Source of the DNA: an uncultured Bacteroidota bacterium
GTDB lineage: Bacteria; Bacteroidota; Bacteroidia; Bacteroidales; VadinHA17
DNA length: 64,000 nt
Assembly (NCBI GenBank): GCA_903844815.1
Contig: CAIMVD010000372.1
Span: 19,030-83,029, forward strand
Reading direction: 5' to 3'
Shown: in pieces, positions 55,353 through 64,000 of the stretch
Layout: the number at the start of each line of letters is the position of its first letter
Numbering within the stretch: position 1 is the stretch's first letter
Made by a program: the position numbers and the translations under genes
Notes under the pieces: generated by a model
What the model saw: only the letters and a program-made list of their open reading frames with translations
What the model was told of the DNA's origin: nothing
The model's database searches: none

Positions 55353-55495
55353 TGTCTAGAGTGTCTAGAGTGTCTAGAGTGTCTAGAGTGTCTAGAGTGC
55401 CTAGAGTTGATTATGAGAAGGTGTTTGTTAATGTGATTTTTATTCTTTAAAGTAAACTTTAGACACTCCGAACTCTAGACACTCCCAACTTTCTA
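55353..55495. repeat. 9-bp tandem repeat with inverted partner (TCTAGA element)
   Basis: TGTCTAGAG occurs five times in tandem followed by TGCCTAGAG (55353-55406). After a 50-base spacer the inverse TTTAGACACTCCGAACTCTAGACACTC follows (55459-55494). The copies contain the palindrome TCTAGA, so many hairpins are possible. The element starts 2 bases after the carboxylesterase stop and ends 40 bases before the next gene, and could act as an mRNA 3' hairpin or be a small mobile repeat. Confidence 0.85.
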
Positions 55496-55513
55496 CTTCT
55501 TTAAAAGAAATAA

Positions 55514-56761
<1,248 letters not shown>

Positions 56762-56951
56762 ACGGGTTAATGCCAGGGATAAAAATCAGGAATTTTATCA
56801 CTCATAAAGAACAAAATAATATTCTTAAAAACAGTGGCCTTATTCCGGGGTTTCATATAGTCCCGTTTTAGTGTAACATTCTGATAGATGAACCTGCTGT
56901 GATCTTTTTTTGCATTTTTTATCTGTCTCGGAACGGACTCATAGATTAAAG

Positions 56952-57057
56952 TAATCCTTTGTGCCCTTGTTTTATTCCTTATTTACCTTTGTGTTTAAAC
57001 GTATTTTAATTAAACACTAAGGCCGCTAAGGATGACGCAAAGGGCACGAAGGAATAT
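56952..57057. repeat. Imperfect inverted repeat (CCTTTGTGCCC element)
   Basis: The left arm has TCCTTTGTGCCCTTG and ACCTTTGTGTTTAA; the right arm has TTAAACACTAAGG and CAAAGGGCACGAAGGA, the reverse complements with a few mismatches. The centre is about 10 AT-rich bases. It is a REP-like structure and not followed by a gene end typical of terminators. Confidence 0.7.
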
Positions 57058-57151
57058 TTATCGCCAGACTGATATGTCATCCTGCTGGAATTTCCTGAAC
57101 TTTTTGACATAAAATATTCCCTCAAAAGAAATCTGGTATTTTATCATCATG

Positions 57152-57159
57152 TATCTTTG
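57152..57159 (+). promoter_or_regulatory. Candidate -7 element of the tandem SGNH gene
   Basis: TATCTTTG matches TAnnTTTG and lies 31 bases ahead of the ATG at 57190. There is no clear -33 TTTG at the right spacing. Confidence 0.45.
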
Positions 57160-57189
57160 GAAGAGCTCGAAATGAAAATTTAAAGGTTA

Positions 57190-58968
57190 ATGAAAAGAGA
57201 ACTTCTGAAGGTAGTAACTGTAACACTTGCGATTCTAAGTTTAAATTCAACAGTTTTTTCGCAGGATCCGCTATTCCTAAAATGGTATAACCCTGCTGAA
57301 TCATCATTCCCGGTAATTGAAGGAAGGGGATGGCAGACAGGCATGGCAAATACTTATGATCGTCTTCCTTCGAAGGCCGAAAAAGAGGTAAGACCCTCAG
57401 TCTGGTCCCTTTCCGGAAACAGTGCCGGTGAATATATAAACTTCACGACAAGCGCTAAAAATTTTGTAGTTCGTTTTGTTGTTACCGGCAATTTATCCAT
57501 GTCGCACATGCCTTCTACAGGTGTAAGCGGTGTTGACCTTTATGCGAGGGATGTCAACGGTGAATGGAGATGGGCAGGCGGGAAATTCAGTTTTGGCGAT
57601 ACAATCGTATACCGTTTCAGCTCTTTGTCATTGTCAGCACCCGAAGAAGAGTTTCGTCTTTATCTTCCCTTATATAACACTGTCAAATGGCTCAATATAG
57701 GAGTCGACGGAAAGGAAAGTTTTAAATTTCAGAGGATAAGCAGGGAGAGACCAATTGTGGTGTACGGAACATCAATCGCTCAGGGAGGCTGTGCAAGCCG
57801 CCCGGGTCTTGCCTGGACGAATATTCTGGGGCGAAAAATTGACAGGACAATAATTAACCTGGGTTTTTCGGGTAACGGCCAGCTTGAAAAACCGCTTATT
57901 GAACTTATGAAGGAGACTGATGCCTGCCTCTATGTTCTTGATTGCATGCCGAACCTTATTTCTGAGGTCAGCTTCCCAAAACAGGAGATCATGGATAGGA
58001 TACTTTCTTCAGTAAAGGAACTGCAGTCCGAAAATTCTGCGATCCCAATATTGCTGGTTGAACACAGTGGCGGTCTTTCATCGGCAAATATGAACGCTAA
58101 AATGGTGAATGATTACAAGGCAACCAGCAACATCCTTGATGAGGCTTTCGGACAAATGAAAAAAGATGGATTCAGAAATATCTACCTTTTGACCGACAGT
58201 GCAATAGGCCTCGATAATGAGAGCACCGTCGACGGAACGCATCCGAATGATATAGGCATGATGAAACATGCTGAGGCATATGAAAAAATAATCAGGGAGA
58301 TCCTTGGAGAAGAAAAGGGAATTATCAGTACTACGATTCCTATCCGCCAGCGACGCGATCATGCTACTTATGATTTTATTGAGCGACATGAAGCAGTGCT
58401 CGAAACTGTTAAATCCAGGTTACCGGCTGTAGTTTTGATAGGCAATTCAATCACCCATTTCTGGGGAGGCTTTCCTGAAGGAGCTCACAAAACAGGCAGT
58501 GAGAGCTGGGATAAATATTTTGCCCCGGTTAATACTGTGAATCTGGGATTCGGATGGGACCGGATCGAAAATGTTTTGTGGCGGGTCCATCATGGCGAAT
58601 TGGATGGTTATCTGGCTGAAAAGATTGTTATTAACATCGGGACAAATAACCTGAGCATTGGTGACGCTGATGAGAAGATCCTTGAAGGCCTGAAATTTAT
58701 GACAGCGGCAATACGTCAACATCAGGGATATGCGAAGATTTTTTTGTCAGGAATTTACCCGCGTAGAGATTTTGAGCAGAGAATTGAATCGCTGAATAAT
58801 AAAATTGAAAGTATGGCAAAGGAAATAAATGTCATATATATAAATCCGGGGGTCGTTTTGCTGGGAAAGGACAAGAAAATTGACGAAACTCTGTTCAGCG
58901 ACGGGCTCCATCCCAAAAAGGAAGGATACGAAAAACTGGGCGCCAAAATTGCCGGGTCACTGCGCTGA
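57190..58968 (+). CDS. Secreted tandem SGNH/GDSL hydrolase with GxDLY domain
   Basis: The 592-residue protein has a signal peptide (MKRELLKVVTVTLAILSLNSTVFSQ), an N-terminal jelly-roll of the SGNH_hydro_N class with the GVDLY motif (about 119-123), a first SGNH domain (IVVYGTSIAQGG, S195; INLGFSGNGQ; DGTHPND) and a second one (VVLIGNSITHFWGG, S420; VNLGFGWDR; INIGTNN; DGLHPKKEG). Both domains keep Ser, Gly, Asn and Asp-His blocks, so both could be active. Two complete domains in one chain suggest an enzyme acting on neighbouring acyl groups. It closes the esterase group of this region. Confidence 0.9.
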   Translation: MKRELLKVVTVTLAILSLNSTVFSQDPLFLKWYNPAESSFPVIEGRGWQTGMANTYDRLPSKAEKEVRPSVWSLSGNSAGEYINFTTSAKNFVVRFVVTGNLSMSHMPSTGVSGVDLYARDVNGEWRWAGGKFSFGDTIVYRFSSLSLSAPEEEFRLYLPLYNTVKWLNIGVDGKESFKFQRISRERPIVVYGTSIAQGGCASRPGLAWTNILGRKIDRTIINLGFSGNGQLEKPLIELMKETDACLYVLDCMPNLISEVSFPKQEIMDRILSSVKELQSENSAIPILLVEHSGGLSSANMNAKMVNDYKATSNILDEAFGQMKKDGFRNIYLLTDSAIGLDNESTVDGTHPNDIGMMKHAEAYEKIIREILGEEKGIISTTIPIRQRRDHATYDFIERHEAVLETVKSRLPAVVLIGNSITHFWGGFPEGAHKTGSESWDKYFAPVNTVNLGFGWDRIENVLWRVHHGELDGYLAEKIVINIGTNNLSIGDADEKILEGLKFMTAAIRQHQGYAKIFLSGIYPRRDFEQRIESLNNKIESMAKEINVIYINPGVVLLGKDKKIDETLFSDGLHPKKEGYEKLGAKIAGSLR

Positions 58969-58997
58969 ATCATGTAACTATTAAAAGATAAGGACCT

Positions 58998-59363
58998 ATG
59001 AAAATCAACTTTCAAAGTGTAGACGAATACATTTTATCTTTTACAGAGCCTGTACAGAAACTACTTGTGCAAATGCGTTCGACAATAAGAAAAGCAGCTC
59101 CCGAAGCCGAAGAAAACATAAGTTACGGAATGCCGGCATATAAATTAAAAGGTAAGGTTCTTGTATATTTTGCAGGTTTCGCGAAACACATCGGTTTTTA
59201 TGCAACCCCATCGGGGCATTCAGAATTCTCCGTGGAGCTTTCAAAATACAAACAGGGTAAGGGCTCCGTCCAGTTCCCTCTCGATAAACCATTGCCACTT
59301 GATCTTGTCTCAAACATCACAAAATTCAGGGTCGCAGAAAATATTGTAAAGTCAAAGAAATAG
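58998..59363 (+). CDS. DUF1801 (YdhG-like) protein
   Basis: The 121-residue cytoplasmic protein fits DUF1801. The start SVDEYILSFTEPVQKLLVQMRSTIRKAAPEAEENISYGMPAYKLKGKVLVYFAGFAKHIGFYATP is close to the family consensus, and the C-terminal IPLDKPLPLDLV-like part matches as well (QFPLDKPLPLDLVSNITKFR). The family is sometimes called an iron-chaperone-like (frataxin-like) fold; its role is unclear. It follows the SGNH gene by 29 bases, perhaps cotranscribed by chance. Confidence 0.88.
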   Translation: MKINFQSVDEYILSFTEPVQKLLVQMRSTIRKAAPEAEENISYGMPAYKLKGKVLVYFAGFAKHIGFYATPSGHSEFSVELSKYKQGKGSVQFPLDKPLPLDLVSNITKFRVAENIVKSKK

Positions 59364-59732
59364 AGATTGCTTAAAAATACTCTGTGGACCTCTGTGGCCC
59401 CTCTGTGGTCCTCTGTGAAAGTTCTTAAATAATTGTTACACAGAGATCCACAGAGAAGCACGGAGTTACACAGAGAAAATCAAAGTGATATTTTAAGCTA
59501 CTTATTAGCCTGATCGGGGGCACCTTGAATAACTTCCTAAAGAAGTGCAAATCTCCTAAATTATTCCAATCGTAAACCCGGAACTACCATCTGTGGATTG
59601 ATGCGCTTATGGATAATTTTATTGACCTATTTTCGAATCAGAAAGCAGAAATTAAATCTGCCGGAGAATTTGAAAAGAAATTATCAGAGACAATAAAAAA
59701 GGTTAATCAAGTTAAATTAAATTTTAAACGCC
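59364..59732. other. 369-base intergenic region
   Basis: The region holds the CTCTGTGG repeat element (59380-59475). The remaining 250 bases are AT-rich. A 75-residue ORF that begins at 59609 overlaps the next gene in another frame and is not supported. Confidence 0.5.
59380..59475. repeat. Symmetric CTCTGTGG / CCACAGAG inverted repeat
   Basis: Four CTCTGTG units at a 10-11 base spacing (starts 59380, 59390, 59401, 59411) face four inverse CACAGAG or CACGGAG units (about 59439, 59449, 59459, 59469) over a 20-base AT-rich centre. It begins 17 bases after the DUF1801 stop codon. It can fold into a long hairpin. Confidence 0.85.
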
Positions 59733-60218
59733 ATGAAAAAATTAGTTTTATTGACAGTACTTTTAGTAGCTATATGTACTGTTTCGTTCGGAAAAAAAGT
59801 TGTTGCAAAAGGTCAGACTTTTACAGCAATGGGTGATTACAGAATTGAAACCGTTGACAATCCCGTTCCCCTGATGGGAAATTCCTGTACAGCTTATTCG
59901 ATAAAATACGAGAACTCCCCGATGGACGTCACAGTCATTATCTGCAAAGACAACAAATGCAAAAGGTACCTGGTTATTTCCGATAAACTTTCGGTACAGT
60001 ACGTTTGCAACAAAGATTATTTTGGAGTTCAGCCCCTGGATAAAGAGTTCGAGTCGCAGGGTTACAAAACATCAAACGATCACATGAACAGAATTGAGTA
60101 TTATCATCAGAGAGTACTTGGTCCCGGTCAGAAGCCTGAACTGGAGGCAACACAGCTTATAGCAGCATACTTCCCAATGCTTATTGCCCCGGAAGAAATG
60201 CTGACGGCTTCGAAATAA
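59733..60218 (+). CDS. Small secreted protein of unknown function
   Basis: The 161-residue protein has a signal peptide (MKKLVLLTVLLVAICTVSFG). The mature part contains GNSCTAYSIKYENSPMDVTVIICKDNKCKRYLVIS and three cysteines near the middle (NSC, IIC, NKC), plus YVCNKDYFGVQPLDKEFESQGY. The pattern is of a small alpha/beta or beta domain. It ends at a terminator, 42 bases after the stop codon. I cannot name a family. It is not linked by sequence to its neighbours. Confidence 0.65.
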   Translation: MKKLVLLTVLLVAICTVSFGKKVVAKGQTFTAMGDYRIETVDNPVPLMGNSCTAYSIKYENSPMDVTVIICKDNKCKRYLVISDKLSVQYVCNKDYFGVQPLDKEFESQGYKTSNDHMNRIEYYHQRVLGPGQKPELEATQLIAAYFPMLIAPEEMLTASK

Positions 60219-60260
60219 GTTTCAAAAATGGGTTTTCTGAGTTTTAGGTTTTAACGCAGG

Positions 60261-60293
60261 AGGCTGTCTCAAAAATGAGGCAGCCTTTTTTTT
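60261..60293 (+). terminator. Terminator after the 161-aa secreted protein
   Basis: AGGCTGTCTCA and TGAGGCAGCCT pair with one wobble around a four-base AAAA loop and are followed by TTTTTTTT. It may serve both the upstream gene and, weakly, the LytTR gene from the other strand (ends at 60416). Confidence 0.85.
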
Positions 60294-60415
60294 GTTGATT
60301 AAATTGAATTCTGCTTTCGGTAATTGTATGGAATCTGAGTGGATTCATAAGTTCTCTGCATACCTCTTATGTTCTCAATATCCTATGCGCAAAGTGTATT
60401 GGATTTAAAGAATTT

Positions 60416-61180
60416 TTATCCTCTGAATCTTGACATGTGAATGAGGAAAATATCCTTTCTGGTTCTGGAGATTGGAACCTGCGATCCGTCGAGCATCTCA
60501 ATATAACCACCCTCGGTCTTTACATATTTTTTCACATACTTCAGGTTTATAAGGCAGGAGTTGTGGCACCTGAAGAAATACCTGTCGCCGAGAAGATCCT
60601 GAAACTCCTTAAGGTTTTTAGAGACCAGGATCTTTCTTCCTCCCGTGAGATAAAACCACGAGTAACTGCGATCGGCCTCAATTCTTATTATCTCTCTTGG
60701 ATTAAGGTACTCCATTCCATCTGAGGTGGGTATTGCCAGCCTCGAAGGAGTGGGTGTTTTTAAGTTTTCCATCAGCACCCTGAATTTCTCGTTATCACCG
60801 CTTCCCCCGGCCGACCTTTTATGAACGACCCTGGCCATGGCCTCAGTGAATTCGCTTATATTAATGGGCTTCAGAATATAATCAACAGCACTGAATTTAA
60901 TAGCTTTTATTGCATAATGGTTGAATGCAGTAATAAATACAACATCAAATTCTTTATCGGGGAAATGTGAAAGAAGATCAAAACCGGTACCATTTGGCAT
61001 CTCCACATCGAGCAGGACAAGGTCGGGCTTCTCTTTTTCGATCACTATAACACCTTCTGCCACATTATTGGCTTTTCCCACTACTTCAAGATCGATGCAA
61101 TATTCGCCAATTATGGAGGTTATGAAATCAACGGCATTTTGTTCATCATCAATAACGATGGTCCTGAGTTTCCTTTTCAT
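60416..61180 (-). CDS. LytTR-family response regulator
   Basis: The 254-residue protein has a receiver with IVIDDE (about 8-13), phosphoacceptor D58 in LVLLDVEMPNG, VVFITAFNHYAIKAIKFSAVDYILKPI, and a LytTR DNA-binding domain from about 150 (PREIIRIEADRSYSWFYLTGGRKILVSKNLKEF, FFRCHNSCLINLKYVKKYVKTEGGYIEML). Phosphorylated LytTR proteins bind pairs of direct repeats. It overlaps the kinase gene by 4 bases (ATGA), so translation is coupled. The likely binding array is at 63221-63304, upstream of the kinase. Confidence 0.94.
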   Translation of the reverse strand: MKRKLRTIVIDDEQNAVDFITSIIGEYCIDLEVVGKANNVAEGVIVIEKEKPDLVLLDVEMPNGTGFDLLSHFPDKEFDVVFITAFNHYAIKAIKFSAVDYILKPINISEFTEAMARVVHKRSAGGSGDNEKFRVLMENLKTPTPSRLAIPTSDGMEYLNPREIIRIEADRSYSWFYLTGGRKILVSKNLKEFQDLLGDRYFFRCHNSCLINLKYVKKYVKTEGGYIEMLDGSQVPISRTRKDIFLIHMSRFRG

Positions 61181-63162
61181 GTCATCACGGGAATTTGTAG
61201 TTCAACCCGGGTACCTTCAGCTTCTCCATTTTCGTTCTTAAGGTCAGTGTAAGTGGTCTTAAGGCTTGTTCCGTAAAGCGAATTTACAAGGTCGAGTCGC
61301 GAATTTGTTATTTGTGTGCCGAGTGAATTATGTTCGGCTCCCCTGGATTTCTTATTCTCGAGTGCGGCATCCCTGCCAATACCATTGTCCTCAATTGTGC
61401 AAATAAGGGTGCCATTGTCAATCATAATATCAATTTTAACTGTCCCCTTATGATGCAGAGGCATCAGACCATGACAGATAGAATTTTCCACATAAGGCTG
61501 AATAAGCATTGACGGAACCTTATATAGCAGCGAATCGATATCTTCATCAACGGTTATGGCATAATCGAATTTATCCCTGAATCTGAGGCTTTCAAGTTCG
61601 AGGTAAAGGTTCAGGGCATCGAGTTCATCACTTAATGATATGTAAGTGTGCTGGGAATTTTCAAGAACCTTTCTGATGAGGCTCGAAAACTTAGTAAGAT
61701 AATTGTTTGTTGCCAGCTTATCATGCTGGTACATAAAATACTGGATAGAGTTCAGAGTATTGAAAATGAAATGAGGATTCATCTGCTGTCGAAGGTTTGC
61801 CTGTGTGATCTCGGAGATCTGACGCTTCATCTCGCTCAGTTTCCTTTTAGCATTGCTCTTTGAACTAATTACAATAAGCGCTGCTATCACCAGGATAAGT
61901 ACTATTAATCCTGCAAATCCAAAGATCAGGAGCCTGTTGTTTTTTAGTCTGAGTGAAAGGAGGGCAATCTCTTTTTTGTGGTTGTCAGCCTCATACCTTA
62001 TCCTGGCATCGGCAAGACCCTTACTGCTGCTTTTCTTGCTTAACGAATCGCTGTACTGCTTGTAAAGAACATAATTTAAGTAGGCTTTTGATGTATCATT
62101 GATACTGATAAAAAGCTTGCTCATATCCTGATATACCCATGAGAGATTATACCAGTCGTGAACTTTTTTTGCCTGATTTATAGATTTTTCATAAAAGTTG
62201 ATTGCAAGGGGATACTTTTTCAGATCGCGGTAGATGGTTCCAATGTTGCCAAGTGAATTGGATGATATTGAAATCTGTTTTCCCGGGATGCTGTAGTCAA
62301 GCGACATTTTATAATAGTAGAGGGAAGGATCATAGTCTTTTTCGAGATAATAGTTGTATCCGATATTTGCCGAGGAGAACCCTGTATAAAATGTATCTTT
62401 TCTGACGATTGAAATCTCAAGACATTTTTTAAGCAGGGAATCCACTTTATGAAAATTCCTGTCATTTTCGATATAAGAACTTCCAAGCCTTAGCAAGCCT
62501 TCTTCTAATCCCAGTGTATCTCCCTCGGCAGTAGATGCATCTATTGAATATCTAAGATTAGTCCTGTAACCTTTAAGATCACCTGCCGCATTCATCACAC
62601 TTGCAATTCCAAAATAGCCGTCATGGATTATTCCGGTTATTTTCCATTTTTTAGCAAGTTCAATACTTTTCATATAAGCATCACTGCTCTCCTTGAAAAA
62701 TCCGGTGCGGAGGGAGTATAATCCCTTGAAAAGCAAGATTTTGGCTAATCCGTTATTGTCCTTTTTTTCTTGGGCAAGATTTTCTGCGAGGTTTATTTCC
62801 TCTTCAACTGCAGTAAAGTCACCAATCTCGAAACTGTATCTGGCTGAAAGAAAGTGTAAATCAGCCGGGATTTCGTATCCTTCCTTTTGGCACAACTGTA
62901 TTGCTGAATCGATGTAAGCTTTTGTAATGTCAGGTTTGTACCGGTTCTTTTTCAGGTATTCATTGCCTTGTCTGATAAAGGAGTTTAACCTTGATGTGTC
63001 AACATAGAGAAATCCGGAACCGGTTCCGGAGGCAGGTTTCTGAAAGCTGTTCGGAACTCCCGCTAATGAAGGTTCCGTGAGGACAAGGGATAAAAGCAGT
63101 ATCGCTGGTATCACCCTTTTAACTGACTTATCGTTTAGCAGTTGCATAATACAAAGTTGCAT
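61177..63162 (-). CDS. LytS/YehU-type sensor histidine kinase with TPR sensor
   Basis: The 661-residue protein has an N-terminal signal (MQLLNDKSVKRVIPAILLLSLVLTEPSLAG if the second ATG is used), a TPR-type helical region (about 60-390, repeated alpha-helix pairs such as NSLGNIGTIYRDLKKYPLAINFYEKSI), one membrane helix (LLIFGFAGLIVLILVIAALIVISS, about 412-435), a coiled coil, and the His_kinase domain (QMNPHFIFNTLNSIQYFM, phosphoacceptor near 462). The ATPase part follows (LIQPYVENSICHGL and IEDNGIGRD). The TPR region faces the periplasm, probably sensing a ligand or protein. It is cotranscribed with the LytTR gene. Confidence 0.94.
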   Translation of the reverse strand: MQLCIMQLLNDKSVKRVIPAILLLSLVLTEPSLAGVPNSFQKPASGTGSGFLYVDTSRLNSFIRQGNEYLKKNRYKPDITKAYIDSAIQLCQKEGYEIPADLHFLSARYSFEIGDFTAVEEEINLAENLAQEKKDNNGLAKILLFKGLYSLRTGFFKESSDAYMKSIELAKKWKITGIIHDGYFGIASVMNAAGDLKGYRTNLRYSIDASTAEGDTLGLEEGLLRLGSSYIENDRNFHKVDSLLKKCLEISIVRKDTFYTGFSSANIGYNYYLEKDYDPSLYYYKMSLDYSIPGKQISISSNSLGNIGTIYRDLKKYPLAINFYEKSINQAKKVHDWYNLSWVYQDMSKLFISINDTSKAYLNYVLYKQYSDSLSKKSSSKGLADARIRYEADNHKKEIALLSLRLKNNRLLIFGFAGLIVLILVIAALIVISSKSNAKRKLSEMKRQISEITQANLRQQMNPHFIFNTLNSIQYFMYQHDKLATNNYLTKFSSLIRKVLENSQHTYISLSDELDALNLYLELESLRFRDKFDYAITVDEDIDSLLYKVPSMLIQPYVENSICHGLMPLHHKGTVKIDIMIDNGTLICTIEDNGIGRDAALENKKSRGAEHNSLGTQITNSRLDLVNSLYGTSLKTTYTDLKNENGEAEGTRVELQIPVMT

Positions 63163-63669
63163 TAAAATCTATTAATATGGCTCTTCTCCGATCAGGTTTG
63201 TCATCAAGATAACAGTTTTTAGCACAGATTGTCGTTTCCGGTTAACGGATTGCTGTTTTGGGTTAACGGATGGAGGGTTTTGAGCAACGGTTGGAAATGG
63301 AAGGAGATTGAAAGCTTGCTTTCCAGACAGATAAATAGTGAAAAAAATCCTGGGCTGGCATAAAAAACTCTTCACCGGTAAAAACCGGTTTTCTGCCTGT
63401 TCCATTTTTTTCAATACCGTAAAATACTTTTGCCTTAGAACCTCAGGAAACCCTCTCCGCAGACACAGAATAAACTGAAAATTAAATTATACTTTTGATA
63501 CTGCCTCTATTCAATTTAATTGTGTTACTAAAAAGAGAGGGGTTATGGATTACTGCGATATAACTACCATGTGGTGGTATATAATCGTTAGGCACAAGGC
63601 AGGCACAAAAAACTGTATATTACGTAATTTCCGTATTAGTTTTTTGTAAATTTGGATTAAAATTACTTG
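63163..63669. other. 507-base region upstream of the kinase operon
   Basis: The region holds the 21-bp-period array (63221-63304) and two TACTTTTG elements (63425-63432 and 63490-63497), which match the -7 consensus on the plus strand but have no recognised gene after them. The 80-residue minus-strand ORF at 63172 shows 7-residue repeats only because of the 21-bp period, and I do not support it. Confidence 0.5.
63221..63304. repeat. Four-unit 21-bp direct repeat upstream of the LytS/LytTR operon
   Basis: Units begin at 63221, 63242, 63263 and 63284. Units 2 and 3 begin TTAACGGAT, unit 4 begins GCAACGGTT, and unit 1 (AGCACAGATT) is degenerate. On the operon strand the core is ATCCGTTAA. LytTR regulators bind 9-bp direct repeats with a GTT core separated by about 12 bp, i.e. 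a 21-bp period, and this is what is seen. The array lies 59-142 bases upstream of the kinase start. Confidence 0.65.
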
Positions 63670-63792
63670 ATGAAACAACGGATATATCTTGACACTTCGG
63701 TTTTCGGTTGATTTTATGATTCAGAATTTGAAGAATACACAATACCCTTGTTTACAAGGATAAAGAATAAGGAATCAATGGCGTTTAGTTAA
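63670..63792 (+). pseudogene. Broken PIN-domain (VapC-type toxin) gene remnant
   Basis: The frame from ATG 63670 gives MKQRIYLDTSVFG, a TGA stop, then FYDSEFEEYTIPLFTRIKN to a second stop at 63790. The start is the typical PIN-domain strand with the first catalytic Asp (YLDTSV). The rest of the about 140-residue domain is absent, so both a nonsense change and a deletion occurred. No antitoxin gene remains that I can see. Confidence 0.75.
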
Positions 63793-63855
63793 GGAATATT
63801 ATTACCAAACATGAAAAGAATATTTTGCCACAGGGACCACTCTACTATTCTTGTG

Positions 63856-63923
63856 TTTTTACCCCCCAACCCCCCAAGGGGGGATTTAAGAACACCCCCC
63901 CCGGGGGGGCAGGGGGGGTAAAA
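63856..63923. repeat. Poly-C/poly-G palindrome
   Basis: The left arm reads GTTTTTACCCCCCAACCCCCC and the right arm GGGGGGGCAGGGGGGGTAAAA. In between lie GGGGGG and CCCCCCCC, which can pair with either arm. The whole unit could form a long hairpin or a quadruplex in the G-rich strand. It is in non-coding sequence after the PIN remnant, and the last 80 bases of the window after it show no gene. Confidence 0.8.
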
Positions 63924-64000
63924 TGTGGGAGTAAGAAACTGATTACCCGGGCTTACCTAAACGACATTGAATAAGGAATTAAAAATAATCTAGTCTTCAG

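Larger units (their letters stand above)
56762..57189. other. 428-base intergenic region
   Basis: The gap between the CE1-like and the tandem SGNH gene holds an imperfect inverted repeat (56952-57057) and a candidate -7 element (57152-57159). I see no gene in it. Confidence 0.6.

Noticed and set aside
55353-55495. CRISPR array
   Set aside because: The units are 9 bp without spacers and have inverse copies, so this is not a CRISPR.
59609-59836. 75-residue ORF overlapping the 161-aa secreted protein
   Set aside because: The overlapping gene has a clear signal peptide; this ORF ends inside it and shows no features.
63385-63400. ACCGG-TAAAAA-CCGGT hairpin as a terminator
   Set aside because: The stem is only five bases and there is no gene ending next to it.
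63172-63414. 80-residue minus-strand ORF ahead of the kinase gene
   Set aside because: Its 7-residue repeats are a by-product of the 21-bp DNA repeat; it has no start context or homology that I can see.
63545-63652. Possible integron attC-like site (hairpin followed by GTTAGGC at about 63589) and a 35-residue ORF
   Set aside because: The hairpin is imperfect and the matching GCCTAAC box on the other side is missing, so it does not fit attC. The ORF has no family features.

Overview
The window looks like a chromosomal segment of a Bacteroidota bacterium, probably a member of Bacteroidales or a related order. The evidence is several T9SS-type C-terminal sorting domains, TAnnTTTG-type -7 promoter elements with no Shine-Dalgarno sequences, a one-protein hybrid two-component regulator (sensor, kinase, receiver and AraC), a LytS/LytTR pair, and 800-residue FtsX-type permeases with a separate ATPase. 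I saw no rRNA, tRNA, CRISPR array or intact insertion sequence.

Bases 1-29166 are an exopolysaccharide (EPS) locus. It opens with the end of a GT4 glycosyltransferase, then an alpha/alpha-barrel-like protein, a DUF354 protein, a Gfo/Idh/MocA oxidoreductase, an aldo/keto-reductase-like protein, an anchored beta-propeller-like protein, a Wzy-like polymerase and a beta-helix protein. A polysaccharide-deacetylase-like membrane protein and a C39-like peptidase with seven equal 79-residue repeats follow. Next come Wza-like and Wzc-like (BY-kinase) export proteins, two very large paralogous beta-helix/SwmB/discoidin/T9SS proteins, and a convergent undecaprenyl-phosphate sugar transferase. The locus would make a polymer and, apparently together with it, surface proteins that bind or tailor it.

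Bases 29226-39257 hold a small unknown gene, a decayed FtsX-type permease, a GRAM-like protein, an intact permease, a sigma54-type response regulator, and a tripartite ABC efflux operon (TolC, HlyD, ATPase) on the minus strand. The usual partner histidine kinase is not in the window.

Bases 39463-48283 hold a DUF362 Tat protein next to a GH95 glycosidase, an unknown secreted protein, and a compact cyanophycin-type unit: lipoprotein cyanophycinase, isoaspartyl dipeptidase and a YfcC-family carrier.

Bases 48280-60218 hold the hybrid two-component regulator and a group of secreted hydrolases (carboxylesterase, CE1-like esterase, tandem SGNH esterase). The gaps in this part carry three different palindromic or tandem repeat elements. 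A DUF1801 protein and a small secreted protein follow.

Bases 60416-64000 hold a LytTR regulator and LytS-type kinase operon. A four-unit, 21-bp-period array lies just upstream of it and is a good candidate LytTR binding region. The window ends with a broken PIN-domain gene and a large poly-C/poly-G palindrome.
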